Counted from the stretch's first letter, positions 7,031-12,716 are shown. The stretch is 18,357 nucleotides of DNA from an uncultured Clostridia bacterium (GCA_937922005.1 CAKZWV010000064.1:1-18357); one strand, 5' to 3'. Translations and numbers: made by a program. Notes: generated by a model not told the origin, from the sequence alone.

Positions 7031-8044
7031 TTACTGGATAACGGGCATCTGTCCAATCACGATGTCCCGCCCAAAGACCTTTCCTTTGGCCTCAATGCTG
7101 TCCTTCAGGTGCATATTGGGCTTAAAGCCAAGAATACGCAGGAGGGCCATCCGCACGGCCACCCCATTCGTCACCTGCTCTTCAATGACGGACCGCTCAT
7201 GGTCATGGACCTGAGTCGTCATCTCCACGCCCCGGTTGCAGGGGCCTGGATGCATGATCAGGGCATCGGGTTTAGCCAGCTGCAAGAGCTTCTCATCAAC
7301 CCCAAAGCAGTGCAAATACTCCCTTACCGACGGGAATAAGGCTGATTTTTGCCGTTCTAGTTGGACACGCAGGCCCATGACGATGTCGGCCTGGTCTAGG
7401 GCTTCCCGGATATCCTTGCAGACGTGGGCCTGGGTCTCTTCCAGCCGCCAAGGCATCATAGTCGGGGGACCGTAGGCATAGACTTCTGCTCCCATGGTGG
7501 TCATGCCCCAGAGGTTGGAGCGTAGAACCCGGCTGTGTTGGAGGTCGCCAATAATGGCCACTTTTAGCCCATCGAGGCCGCCCTTGTACTCATAGACGGT
7601 CAGCATGTCGAGGAGGGCCTGGGTGGGGTGCTCGTTCATCCCGTCCCCGGCGTTGATGACGTGGGCAGAGACATGGTCGGCCACATATTGGGCAGCCCCG
7701 CTTTGGGGGTGACGCATGACAATGATATCGGTCCCCATTTGTTCAATGGTCCGAACCGTATCGTAGAGGTTTTCTCCCTTATTTACGCTAGACCCTGACT
7801 TAGAAATGGTCGAGGAAGTCGCACTTAAATACTTACAAGCGGTCTCAAAGGATAATTTCGTGCGGGTACTATTTTCCATAAAAAAGAGGCAGACGTTGCG
7901 GCCTCTGAGGTAGGTTGCATTTTTCGTAGGGGACATGATGAGGGTCTTGAGATTCTGGGCTTCTTCCAAAATAAAGCTAATTTCTTCCCGGCTGACCCCC
8001 CTGAGCCCCAAAATATCTTTTCTCTTAAAATCTTCAATTTTCAT
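7031..8044 (-). CDS. pyrB: Aspartate carbamoyltransferase, catalytic chain
   Basis: Joins carbamoyl phosphate and aspartate, the committed step of UMP synthesis. 337 residues. The carbamoyl-phosphate motif is FMENSTRTKLSFE (55-67), with N in place of the more common P before STRT. Also visible are SVNKGEN (86-92) for the loop Lys, EHPTQALLD (138-146), and HPGPCNRGVEM (265-275), which marks ATCase rather than ornithine carbamoyltransferase. About 27 residues beyond the usual end (311-337) form an extra C-terminal tail. No regulatory chain (pyrI) is present, so control is probably at the RNA level through PyrR. AAGGAG lies 10 nt before the ATG. The gene follows pyrR after 128 nt and precedes pyrC by 19 nt. 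Confidence 0.97.
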   Translation of the reverse strand: MKIEDFKRKDILGLRGVSREEISFILEEAQNLKTLIMSPTKNATYLRGRNVCLFFMENSTRTKLSFETACKYLSATSSTISKSGSSVNKGENLYDTVRTIEQMGTDIIVMRHPQSGAAQYVADHVSAHVINAGDGMNEHPTQALLDMLTVYEYKGGLDGLKVAIIGDLQHSRVLRSNLWGMTTMGAEVYAYGPPTMMPWRLEETQAHVCKDIREALDQADIVMGLRVQLERQKSALFPSVREYLHCFGVDEKLLQLAKPDALIMHPGPCNRGVEMTTQVHDHERSVIEEQVTNGVAVRMALLRILGFKPNMHLKDSIEAKGKVFGRDIVIGQMPVIQ

Positions 8045-8055
8045 CGGTGATAAAC

Positions 8056-8082
8056 TCCTTACGCTCCGTGCGCTTCCTGCGC
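8056..8082 (-). repeat. Three tandem 9-bp repeats ending in the pyrB ribosome binding site
   Basis: Minus strand GCGCAGGAA, GCGCACGGA and GCGTAAGGA follow each other directly (8074-8082, 8065-8073, 8056-8064). The last unit supplies the AAGGAG of pyrB. A partial fourth copy (GCGTAAAG) stands just upstream. Confidence 0.7.
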
Positions 8083-8110
8083 CTTTACGCTTGCATTTTA
8101 TAAATACCTA

Positions 8111-8158
8111 CCCCGGGCTGATCAGCCCCCGGGCAGATTGCGCCCCTGCTTGGGGCGC
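8111..8158 (-). other. Two GC-rich hairpins between pyrR and pyrB
   Basis: GCGCCCC/GGGGCGC (8140-8158, 5-nt loop) is a perfect 7-bp stem. Next to it, a near-palindrome around GGGCTGATCAGCCC (8111-8133) can form a second. No U-run follows and no PyrR consensus is visible, so they do not look like a terminator. They could be stability or processing elements in the pyrR-pyrB transcript. Confidence 0.6.
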
Positions 8159-8172
8159 TACGCTACGTCTTC

Positions 8173-8733
8173 TTAGTGCTCTTCCTTCAGATCTCTCCCG
8201 AGATCGACCAAGATAACCCTATCCTCCCCGTCAATCTCAGAGATATGGACCTGGACTCCCTCCGTCATCGAGGTGGGAACATTTTTCCCCACATAATCAG
8301 CACGGATGGGCAATTCCCGATGGCCACGGTCAATCATAACGGCCAGCTGAATGCTCTTCGGCCGCCCATAATCAAAAAGCGCCTCAATAGCTGCTCGAGC
8401 CGTCCTACCAGTATAAAGGACGTCATCGCACAGAATGATGCGCTTATCGTTGATATTCTCAGTAATGTCATAGCCCCGATATTGGGGAAAAGAAGAAACC
8501 ATGCTGAGGTCATCCCGGTAATGGGTAATATCTAGGGAATTCACCACCAGCTCCTCGCCTTCATACTCAAGGAGTTTTGCCTGCAAACGCTGGGCAATGG
8601 GGACCCCTCTTCTCTTAATCCCCATCAAAATGATGTCATCCAAACCCTTATTATTCTCAATAATTTCGTGAGCAATGCGTGTGAGACTGCGATCCATCTC
8701 AATCTCGTTCATAATGACCGATTTTACTTCCAT
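8173..8733 (-). CDS. pyrR: PyrR, bifunctional pyr operon RNA-binding attenuator / uracil phosphoribosyltransferase
   Basis: 186 residues, close to the family norm of about 180. The N-terminus MEVKSVIMNE...RSLTRIAHEIIENNKG matches PyrR. VGIKxRG is represented by MGIKRRG (37-43), and the PRPP loop is ILCDDVLYTGRTARAA (100-115). QLAVMIDRGHRELPIRADYVGKNVPTS (129-155) is the signature PyrR stretch. PyrR binds UMP or UTP and then the anti-antiterminator loop of pyr mRNA, promoting termination. The same fold has weak uracil phosphoribosyltransferase activity. The frame runs up to an ATG at 8805, but that region is the leader terminator. The ATG at 8731-8733 is right because GGGGAGG lies 9 nt upstream. 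It is the first gene of the operon. Confidence 0.97.
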   Translation of the reverse strand: MEVKSVIMNEIEMDRSLTRIAHEIIENNKGLDDIILMGIKRRGVPIAQRLQAKLLEYEGEELVVNSLDITHYRDDLSMVSSFPQYRGYDITENINDKRIILCDDVLYTGRTARAAIEALFDYGRPKSIQLAVMIDRGHRELPIRADYVGKNVPTSMTEGVQVHISEIDGEDRVILVDLGRDLKEEH

Positions 8734-8768
8734 AAAAAAAAGCCTCCCCGTTCGTGGTAAGGCCTTCC
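8734..8768 (-). terminator. pyr leader attenuator terminator; its 3' arm is the pyrR ribosome binding site
   Basis: Minus-strand GCCTTACC (8756-8763) and GGGGAGGC (8742-8749) pair around the loop ACGAAC. The stem is extended by GAAG pairing with the following U residues, and eight T residues follow (8734-8741), then the pyrR ATG directly. GGGGAGG is the only Shine-Dalgarno for pyrR and sits 9 nt from the ATG, so when the hairpin forms it both ends transcription and hides the start site. Confidence 0.85.
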
Positions 8769-8803
8769 AAAAAAAACAGCAATCGCAACGCTTCCTGCCT
8801 CTC

Positions 8804-8915
8804 ATCCTGCAGCACCTGCTTCATCTTACAAGGTTTCTGCATCTCACAGCACCTCGCTTATTTCACAAGGTCTCTGCATCTCGCAGCACCTCGCTCAATC
8901 CCGCAAAATCTCTGC
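8804..8915 (-). repeat. Three tandem 37-38-nt hairpin repeats in the pyr leader
   Basis: Units at 8878-8915, 8841-8877 and 8804-8840 are about 75-85% alike. Each starts GCAGA on the minus strand and ends AGGTGCTG plus 6-7 bases. Each can fold with GCAG pairing CTGC or CTGT and A(CC/UU)U pairing AGGU. Unit 1 replaces two G-C pairs by U.G pairs, so the fold is kept. They lie between the PyrR loop and the terminator and do not match the PyrR consensus. Confidence 0.75.
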
Positions 8916-8950
8916 TAGGAGGCAAATCTCAGTTATGCAACAAATATTCC

Positions 8951-8985
8951 CCTTGAAGCCTCACCGGACTCTCTTAAAAGGTACC
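8951..8985 (-). promoter_or_regulatory. PyrR-binding anti-antiterminator loop and overlapping antiterminator arm
   Basis: Minus-strand AGTCCGGTGAGGCT (8957-8970) matches the PyrR RNA consensus ARUCCNGNGAGGYU at every position. The flanks CCTT (8978-8981) and AAGG (8951-8954) close the stem. The same CCTT, with GGTA before it (8976-8985), can instead pair with AAGG and TACC in the 5' arm of the terminator (8756-8768). The PyrR-bound fold and the antiterminator therefore exclude each other, as in known pyr attenuators. Confidence 0.9.
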
Positions 8986-9015
8986 GCCTCGGGTCACTCC
9001 CTCAGCGCTTCCACC

Positions 9016-9044
9016 ATTCTAGCGACAGCAAAAAAAGTTGTCAA
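9016..9044 (-). promoter_or_regulatory. pyr operon promoter
   Basis: Minus-strand TTGACA (9039-9044) and TAGAAT (9016-9021) with a 17-nt spacer rich in T. The start would be near 9009, giving a leader of about 275 nt before pyrR. It is back to back with the tRNA-Thr promoter, about 130 bp apart. Confidence 0.88.
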
Positions 9045-9171
9045 GGGGACGAGCTGCATAATTAAAATCTAGCACCGGGATTTGGCAGACGTTTTTAGTG
9101 ATGTATTTCGTTGCCGTATATCCTTCAGGACTTCCTCCCTTTCCGCGTCGTTTAATAATTGGAAAAAGCGC

Positions 9172-9199
9172 TTGACAGAATTTTCACACCTGCTATACT
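9172..9199 (+). promoter_or_regulatory. Promoter of tRNA-Thr
   Basis: TTGACA (9172-9177) and TATACT (9194-9199) with a 16-nt spacer. The mature tRNA begins 12 nt after the -10 box, leaving a leader of only a few bases. Confidence 0.88.
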
Positions 9200-9210
9200 G
9201 ATGAAGATTC

Positions 9211-9286
9211 GCCGGTGTAGCTCAGTTGGCAGAGCAACTGATTTGTAATCAGTAGGTCGGGAGTTCAAGTCTGTCCACCGGCTCCA
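9211..9286 (+). tRNA. tRNA-Thr (anticodon UGU), CCA encoded
   Basis: Full cloverleaf: acceptor GCCGGTG with CACCGGC, D arm GCTC/GAGC, anticodon stem ACTGA/TCAGT with loop TTTGTAA (anticodon TGT at 9244-9246, reading ACA), a 5-nt variable region, T loop TTCAAGT, discriminator T and CCA at 9284-9286. The T stem GGGAG/CTGTC contains a G.G mismatch at its middle pair (9261 with 9273) and a G.U pair; the usual partner would be C or T. The only plus-strand gene in the window, flanked by its own promoter and terminator, so it is a single-gene unit. Confidence 0.96.
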
Positions 9287-9290
9287 CAAA

Positions 9291-9329
9291 AAACCCCGTA
9301 GGCATAGCGCTTACGGGGTTTTATTTTTT
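9291..9329 (+). terminator. Intrinsic terminator of tRNA-Thr
   Basis: AAACCCCGTA (9291-9300) pairs perfectly with TACGGGGTTT (9312-9321) around an 11-nt loop, and TTATTTTTT follows. The A-rich 5' side means it may also act on minus-strand transcripts. Confidence 0.92.
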
Positions 9330-9509
9330 CTCCAAAATGCTACAACTCTGCGTCTCCTCATGCATTAATTGCCATCCAGCGTGATTTTCCCTTCAGTCAT
9401 TTGCAAGACTGTACCAAGTACTAGGCCCCCGTCCCACTTTGACAAGGACACTTTCTCGGACTAATCGAGTGAGAAATCCACCTGCAGAAGCTTGGGTTAA
9501 AACCCAACA

Positions 9510-9741
9510 ATCTAATCATTTTATTCAACACCATTGATTAGATGATTAGATAAACACTTTCAATTAATTTCAAAAATCATCTCATGTTGTTTCAATAATC
9601 AATTATGTAATAATCACCGTTTATAGTAGAAAATGTCAATAGAAATTTAGACAATAAAATAGGACATCCCACCCATTTTCACACGAAAAATCTCATCATA
9701 CAATACCCATTATCTCAGTCTAATTGATGAGGTGATTAGAT
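9510..9741. repeat. Scattered copies of the ATCT(A/C)ATCA motif, including two overlapping inverted pairs
   Basis: ATCTAATCA at 9510-9518 and ATCTCATCA at 9690-9698 lie in the array orientation, with partial copies near 9579 and 9712. Inverted copies come as overlapping pairs at an 8-bp step: TGATTAGAT at 9535-9543 and 9543-9551, and TGATGAGGT at 9725-9733 with TGATTAGAT at 9733-9741. The same 9-mer forms the array at 9875-9989. Confidence 0.75.
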
Positions 9742-9830
9742 AAAATTCGCAAAAGAAATGATTCATGCCTTTTTCACCTCCGTGTAATACGCAAGATAAC
9801 AAAAGAATACCGATGAATTAGTCGAATATT

Positions 9831-9868
9831 CAATATAAAAGATGCCCCGCTCTTTCGGGCGAAGCATC
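9831..9868 (-). terminator. Intrinsic terminator downstream of the transporter gene and repeat array
   Basis: Minus-strand GATGCTTCGC (9859-9868) pairs with GCGGGGCATC (9841-9850) through ten pairs, two of them U.G, with an 8-nt loop, and TTTTATATT follows. The wobbles are mismatches on the plus strand, so it serves minus-strand RNA. It lies about 155 nt after the transporter stop, so the array would be transcribed in the 3' UTR. Confidence 0.82.
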
Positions 9869-9874
9869 TCTTCA

Positions 9875-9989
9875 ATCTCATCATAATCTCATCAGGATCT
9901 AATCAGTATCTAATCAGTATCTCATCAAGATCTAATCAATCTACTCAAGATCTAATCAACATCTAATCAATCTAATCAGCATCTCATCA
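9875..9989. repeat. Array of eleven 9-bp units ATCT(A/C)ATCA phased at 11 or 9 bp
   Basis: Units begin at 9875, 9886, 9897, 9908, 9919, 9930, 9939, 9950, 9961, 9970 and 9981, giving steps of 11,11,11,11,11,9,11,11,9,11. Six are ATCTAATCA, four ATCTCATCA and one ATCTACTCA. The 2-bp spacers vary (TA, GG, GT, GT, AG, AG, AC, GC) and are absent at the 9-bp steps, so the 9-mer and its spacing, not the whole sequence, are what is kept. This looks like iterons or a multi-site operator for a cooperative DNA- or RNA-binding protein. Confidence 0.9.
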
Positions 9990-10022
9990 GACTTGGCTAG
10001 TGAGTTCGATTGTAAATATCGT

Positions 10023-10982
10023 CTACGCCGCTGACTTCTGCGTTGGCGTTTGGGCTGGCGGGGCAGAGCATAAGAAGATCAGATAGCGAACAGTCACATA
10101 GAGGACCATGGCCACAGCAACTGCCATGGCGATGTAGCTGATACAATTAAAAACTGGTAGCCAAGATGTCATGACACCTGCCTTCTTGGCAAAGCCAAAG
10201 GTTCCCCGGGTAGCGACCCCGGAGATCGCAAAGGGGAAGGTAAAAGCGGCAAAGCTAGGAAAAAAGGGCCAGGATAATTTGGGGAGGGTCTGGAAAAGAC
10301 CTACCAGGTAAAAGACCAAGACACAGACGTAAAGAATAATGACCACTGGAAGTGCCTTGGCATCCACCGAATTCAGGTAAGCTGCCAGGCAGAGACTTGC
10401 AGGAGCTGCATAGATGGCAGCTAAAGGTTGAGCGGGTTGTGGAACCTGGGGGACCTTAAGATAACGATAGGTCACGAGGCAGGCGACCAGGGCAAAGGCC
10501 ACTATGGCGAACCAGGTAAGGGATACCCCTAGGTGCTTCCACTCAACAGCTGGGGCACTGATTCCTGCTACGCCAATTCCGACATAGACGATGTAATAGG
10601 AAGCAAAGACCTTCTTCAGATCCAGCTTGATCAAAAACTTCATGCTAAAAACGCAAATCAAAAGCACATGGAGGCCAAGGCCTAAGACCCAGACAGCTCG
10701 GGCAGGCATGAGGCCCCACAAGGGTTTCACATAGGTGGCAAGGAGCATCAAAAGCATAGGAAAGGTGCCAACCACGCTCAGCATAATGGGAGTTTGCAGC
10801 TCTTTTTTAACGGCTGGCCAGTCCATAGCAAGGCGCAACAAAAAGAGCACCAGCATAACTACAGAGATGCAACCGCAAATAGGCTTTACGGCAGGTGAAA
10901 GAAACGATAACAGATTTCCTAAGGTTGCCCAAGATAAGGCAACCGCTACAATGGGCAGGGGGACTTTTTTGATAAAAGACAT
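10023..10982 (-). CDS. TDT-family (TehA/SLAC1-like) membrane transporter
   Basis: 319 residues, almost entirely hydrophobic with about ten predicted helices, the layout of the tellurite-resistance/dicarboxylate transporter (TDT) family. Recognisable stretches are the N-terminal VPLPIVAVALSWATLGNLL, SYYIVYVGIGVAGISAP in the middle, APASLCLAAYLNS, and FFPSFAAFTFPFAISGVATR near the end. Family members carry C4-dicarboxylates, sulfite or other anions; the substrate here cannot be read from sequence. The frame is open to 11066, but the ATG at 10980-10982 is chosen: AAAGGA lies 8 nt upstream and the family N-terminus begins there. It follows the C_GCAxxG_C_C gene after 116 nt with no terminator between, so the two are probably co-transcribed. 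Its 3' UTR holds the repeat array. Confidence 0.88.
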   Translation of the reverse strand: MSFIKKVPLPIVAVALSWATLGNLLSFLSPAVKPICGCISVVMLVLFLLRLAMDWPAVKKELQTPIMLSVVGTFPMLLMLLATYVKPLWGLMPARAVWVLGLGLHVLLICVFSMKFLIKLDLKKVFASYYIVYVGIGVAGISAPAVEWKHLGVSLTWFAIVAFALVACLVTYRYLKVPQVPQPAQPLAAIYAAPASLCLAAYLNSVDAKALPVVIILYVCVLVFYLVGLFQTLPKLSWPFFPSFAAFTFPFAISGVATRGTFGFAKKAGVMTSWLPVFNCISYIAMAVAVAMVLYVTVRYLIFLCSAPPAQTPTQKSAA

Positions 10983-11033
10983 GCGTCTATCCTTTCTAAA
11001 GGCTTCGGAAAGGGTATTACTGGGGCCTGAGCC

Positions 11034-11078
11034 GTCCCATAGAGAGGGCACCCATTGGAACGGCACCCATAGGGACGG
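11034..11078 (-). repeat. Three tandem 15-bp repeats upstream of the transporter
   Basis: Minus-strand units CGTCCCTATGGGTGC (11064-11078), CGTTCCAATGGGTGC (11049-11063) and CCTCTCTATGGGACG (11034-11048). The outer ends CCGTCCC and GGGACGG can pair and close a long hairpin in the gap between the two genes. There is no U-run, so it is not an obvious terminator. Confidence 0.65.
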
Positions 11079-11098
11079 CGTCAGACGATATTTAGGCC

Positions 11099-11623
11099 TT
11101 AGGCGTATGCGGGGGCCTGACGGATCAGCGGACCTTCCTCGACATCGGTGTTTTTGATGCCGTACTCCCGGCAGAGAATCTCGCCCAGCTTATAAGTCAC
11201 TAAGCCTGTAAAATAGACACATTGGGGTTTGTGCTCGCCCTTAGACTTGTCATACTCTTTGGTTAAAAGCCTGCAACAAACCGTATTTTTGCCATTAATC
11301 TTTTTAAACCAGTCATAGAGTTCGTGGGTTAACTCGATGCATTTGATGCTCTTGGGATTGCTCGGCCCATCCTGTTCCGTCCGTCCGAAAAACATCCCCA
11401 GGGCCATGACGCCGCCATTAAGAGCTCCGCACAGGCAGCCTGATTTACCCAGACCAACTGCCATCCCCGAAGACATAGCAATAACTTCTTCTGGCACATC
11501 CAACTTAAACTCATCGATAATGGCCTTCATCAAGGCCTCACAGCAATAATAGCCATTTTTAAAATGGTCCTCACCGACGATCTGCAGGTGCCGTAAACTA
11601 ATTTCTTGAACTTGTGGTTTCAT
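11099..11623 (-). CDS. C_GCAxxG_C_C family redox-type protein
   Basis: 174 residues of the family named after its Cys pattern. Visible are NGYYCCEALM near the N-terminus, then KSGCLCGALNGGVMALGMFFGR (the C-GCAxxG core), then VCCRLL and a late Cys (CVYF, LCREYG). The conserved Cys suggest metal or cluster binding or redox work; the family has no firmly known reaction. The reading frame extends upstream, but the ATG at 11621-11623 is clear: AGGAGG stands 8 nt before it. It is followed by the TDT transporter in the same direction; family members often sit beside transporters or oxidoreductases, so a joint role in anion or sulfur handling is possible but unproven. Confidence 0.9.
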   Translation of the reverse strand: MKPQVQEISLRHLQIVGEDHFKNGYYCCEALMKAIIDEFKLDVPEEVIAMSSGMAVGLGKSGCLCGALNGGVMALGMFFGRTEQDGPSNPKSIKCIELTHELYDWFKKINGKNTVCCRLLTKEYDKSKGEHKPQCVYFTGLVTYKLGEILCREYGIKNTDVEEGPLIRQAPAYA

Positions 11624-11727
11624 TTTTATTCCTCCTATAAACAAAAATATGAACAATATAAAAAGAGTTGGGAGACTAGACTGCCCTTCAGCTCTCCTTC
11701 CAGGGCTCCGCCCATCTCCTTTCCGCA

Positions 11728-11769
11728 TAAAAAAAAACGCAGAAAGCTAAAGCAATAGCCCACTGCGTT
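11728..11769 (-). terminator. Intrinsic terminator upstream of the C_GCAxxG gene
   Basis: Minus-strand AACGCAG (11763-11769) pairs with CTGCGTT (11736-11742). An inner GCTA/TAGC extends the stem, and nine to ten T residues follow. It ends transcription from the P-loop gene about 110 nt upstream, or it attenuates a transcript starting at TTGATT-17-TATCCT (about 11815 to 11785), which would place it in the leader of the C_GCAxxG gene. The sequence alone does not decide. Confidence 0.85.
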
Positions 11770-11828
11770 CATTTCAAATATTCTCACTTTTTCCAGGATA
11801 CCAGGCCTAGCCCTATAAATCAAGGCAA

Positions 11829-11860
11829 GGTCTAGGACTGCCTAGTTCTAGGAGTGCCTA
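11829..11860 (-). repeat. Two tandem 16-bp repeats
   Basis: Plus strand GGTCTAGGACTGCCTA (11829-11844) is followed directly by GTTCTAGGAGTGCCTA (11845-11860), 13 of 16 bases identical. They lie between the P-loop gene stop and the terminator. No function is visible. Confidence 0.7.
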
Positions 11861-11879
11861 AGACAGACTCCAATCTTAC

Positions 11880-12362
11880 CTAAGCTAAAACGTCGATCAA
11901 GGCTTTGAGTTCCTCGGGAATATCTTCCTCATCCAAGCTTAAGGTAAAAGTCAGATCCACATGCTGGGACTCGGAGAACTCATGAAGCTTTTTAAATAAG
12001 TCTACGATGTCCATATCCAAAATCAACTGCTTATCCTCTTCATAGTCAGCAGCCTTTTTGGCTTTTTGATTTTGTACGCACCGATAGATGCTGTCAATGT
12101 AGATATCTGAAATATCATAATCTCTGGCAGCCAACCCATATAAAAAGGCCAGGAAACTTTCGATTTCACTCACCGGATAATCCGACATCTTGATGAGACG
12201 TACATTGATCGGAATTTCTCGATCAAAAGTGTCTCCGGATTCGATGCAAATCAAAGTACTGGCCTTTCCCTCTCCCTCTGCAGGTTGAGCTTTTGCTAAA
12301 ATATCTTTGAGCAGGGTCTTCGTCTTCCCGCTGCCTTTACGTCCAATAATCGCTTTGATCAT
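11880..12362 (-). CDS. Small P-loop ATP-binding protein, function unknown
   Basis: 160 residues. IIGRKGSGKTKTLL (about 4-17) is a clear Walker A motif. CIESGD follows the first strand, RLIKMSDYPV comes next, and the segment YDISDIYIDSIYRCV may hold the Walker B acidic pair. DLTFTLSLDEEDIPEEL near the end resembles conserved short ATPases of clostridia that are often annotated only as ATP-binding protein. It is too short for a helicase or transporter ATPase. The ATG at 12360-12362 is chosen because AAGGAGG precedes it by 5 nt; the ATG ten codons upstream lies before that site. It has its own promoter (12455-12483) and is probably ended by the terminator at 11728-11769. Confidence 0.82.
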   Translation of the reverse strand: MIKAIIGRKGSGKTKTLLKDILAKAQPAEGEGKASTLICIESGDTFDREIPINVRLIKMSDYPVSEIESFLAFLYGLAARDYDISDIYIDSIYRCVQNQKAKKAADYEEDKQLILDMDIVDLFKKLHEFSESQHVDLTFTLSLDEEDIPEELKALIDVLA

Positions 12363-12454
12363 GGTCCCTCCTTGATATCGATCTGTATTCATTACTATAG
12401 CTCTAGCTATGTCCGGCCTTCCTGATCGAAAGGGAAGGCTAACTTGGTTATTCC

Positions 12455-12483
12455 ATTATAGCCGTTTTACCCGAAATATTAAA
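12455..12483 (-). promoter_or_regulatory. Promoter of the P-loop ATPase gene
   Basis: A perfect TATAAT (12455-12460, minus strand) with the weaker TTTAAT 17 nt upstream (12478-12483). The leader of about 85 nt contains a hairpin CCTTCC/GGAAGG (12417-12438). Confidence 0.7.
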
Positions 12484-12574
12484 GAGAGAAAAATCCATCC
12501 TAGGGCTCACCAGGGCCCTCTTTCACAGCTGTCATGTCGACCCTAGTAATGCAGGGCATCCAAGATGAATAAAC

Positions 12575-12616
12575 AAAAAACCTCTCTTTTCAAGGTTATT
12601 GTCCAGAAAAGAGAGG
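12575..12616 (-). terminator. Intrinsic terminator of rpsT
   Basis: Minus-strand CCTCTCTTTTC (12606-12616) pairs perfectly over 11 bp with GAAAAGAGAGG (12581-12591) around a 14-nt loop, followed by TTTTTTG. It lies 100 nt after the rpsT stop. Between them, a hairpin TCGCAC/GTGCGA (12677-12698) without a U-run may protect the 3' end. Confidence 0.93.
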
Positions 12617-12716
12617 CTCATTTATTCACAACACTCAAAAGGCTATCGTCTTATGCCATTTTCTCAATCGACTTCCTCGCACGGTTTTGCCTGTGCGACT
12701 GTCTCGTGCTGCTTTC

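Larger units (their letters stand above)
9330..10022. other. AT-rich non-coding region between convergent genes
   Basis: No reading frame here is supported by start signals or similarity. The composition is clearly richer in A and T than the flanking genes. Contents: an inverted repeat TTGGGTT/AACCCAA (9492-9507); scattered copies of the 9-bp motif in both orientations (9510-9741); a minus-strand terminator (9831-9868); and the tandem array (9875-9989) that ends 33 bp from the transporter stop codon. Confidence 0.75.

Noticed and set aside
7012..7056. TTG start of pyrC inside pyrB
   Set aside because: The added residues do not belong to the dihydroorotase N-terminus, and the ATG at 7011 has a suitable upstream purine-rich site.
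8734..8805. Upstream extension of pyrR to an ATG at 8805
   Set aside because: The extension translates the attenuator terminator, is rich in Cys/Arg/Phe unlike PyrR, and the Shine-Dalgarno and family N-terminus fix the start at 8733.
8935..9069. Plus-strand 45-codon frame with AGGAGG upstream, opposite the pyr leader
   Set aside because: It runs across the PyrR loop and pyr promoter in antisense, has a 12-nt spacer and no promoter; most likely chance.
9264..9290. Integration (att) site at the tRNA-Thr 3' end
   Set aside because: No second copy of the tRNA 3' end and no integrase gene is seen in the window.
9365..9460. Minus-strand 31-codon frame reading KWDGGLVLGTVLQMTEGKITLDGN
   Set aside because: It looks protein-like, but there is no start signal, an in-frame stop lies just upstream and I recognise no family. 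A gene remnant is possible but not supportable.
9875..9989. CRISPR array
   Set aside because: The units are 9 bp with 0-2 bp spacers; CRISPR repeats and spacers are 20-40 bp, and no cas genes are present.
10983..11066. 28-residue N-terminal extension of the TDT transporter
   Set aside because: It covers the 15-bp repeats and a non-hydrophobic stretch; AAAGGA 8 nt before the ATG at 10982 fits better.
11635..11823. 62-codon minus-strand frame upstream of the C_GCAxxG gene
   Set aside because: It reads through the terminator hairpin and its T-run, lacks a ribosome binding site and matches nothing known.
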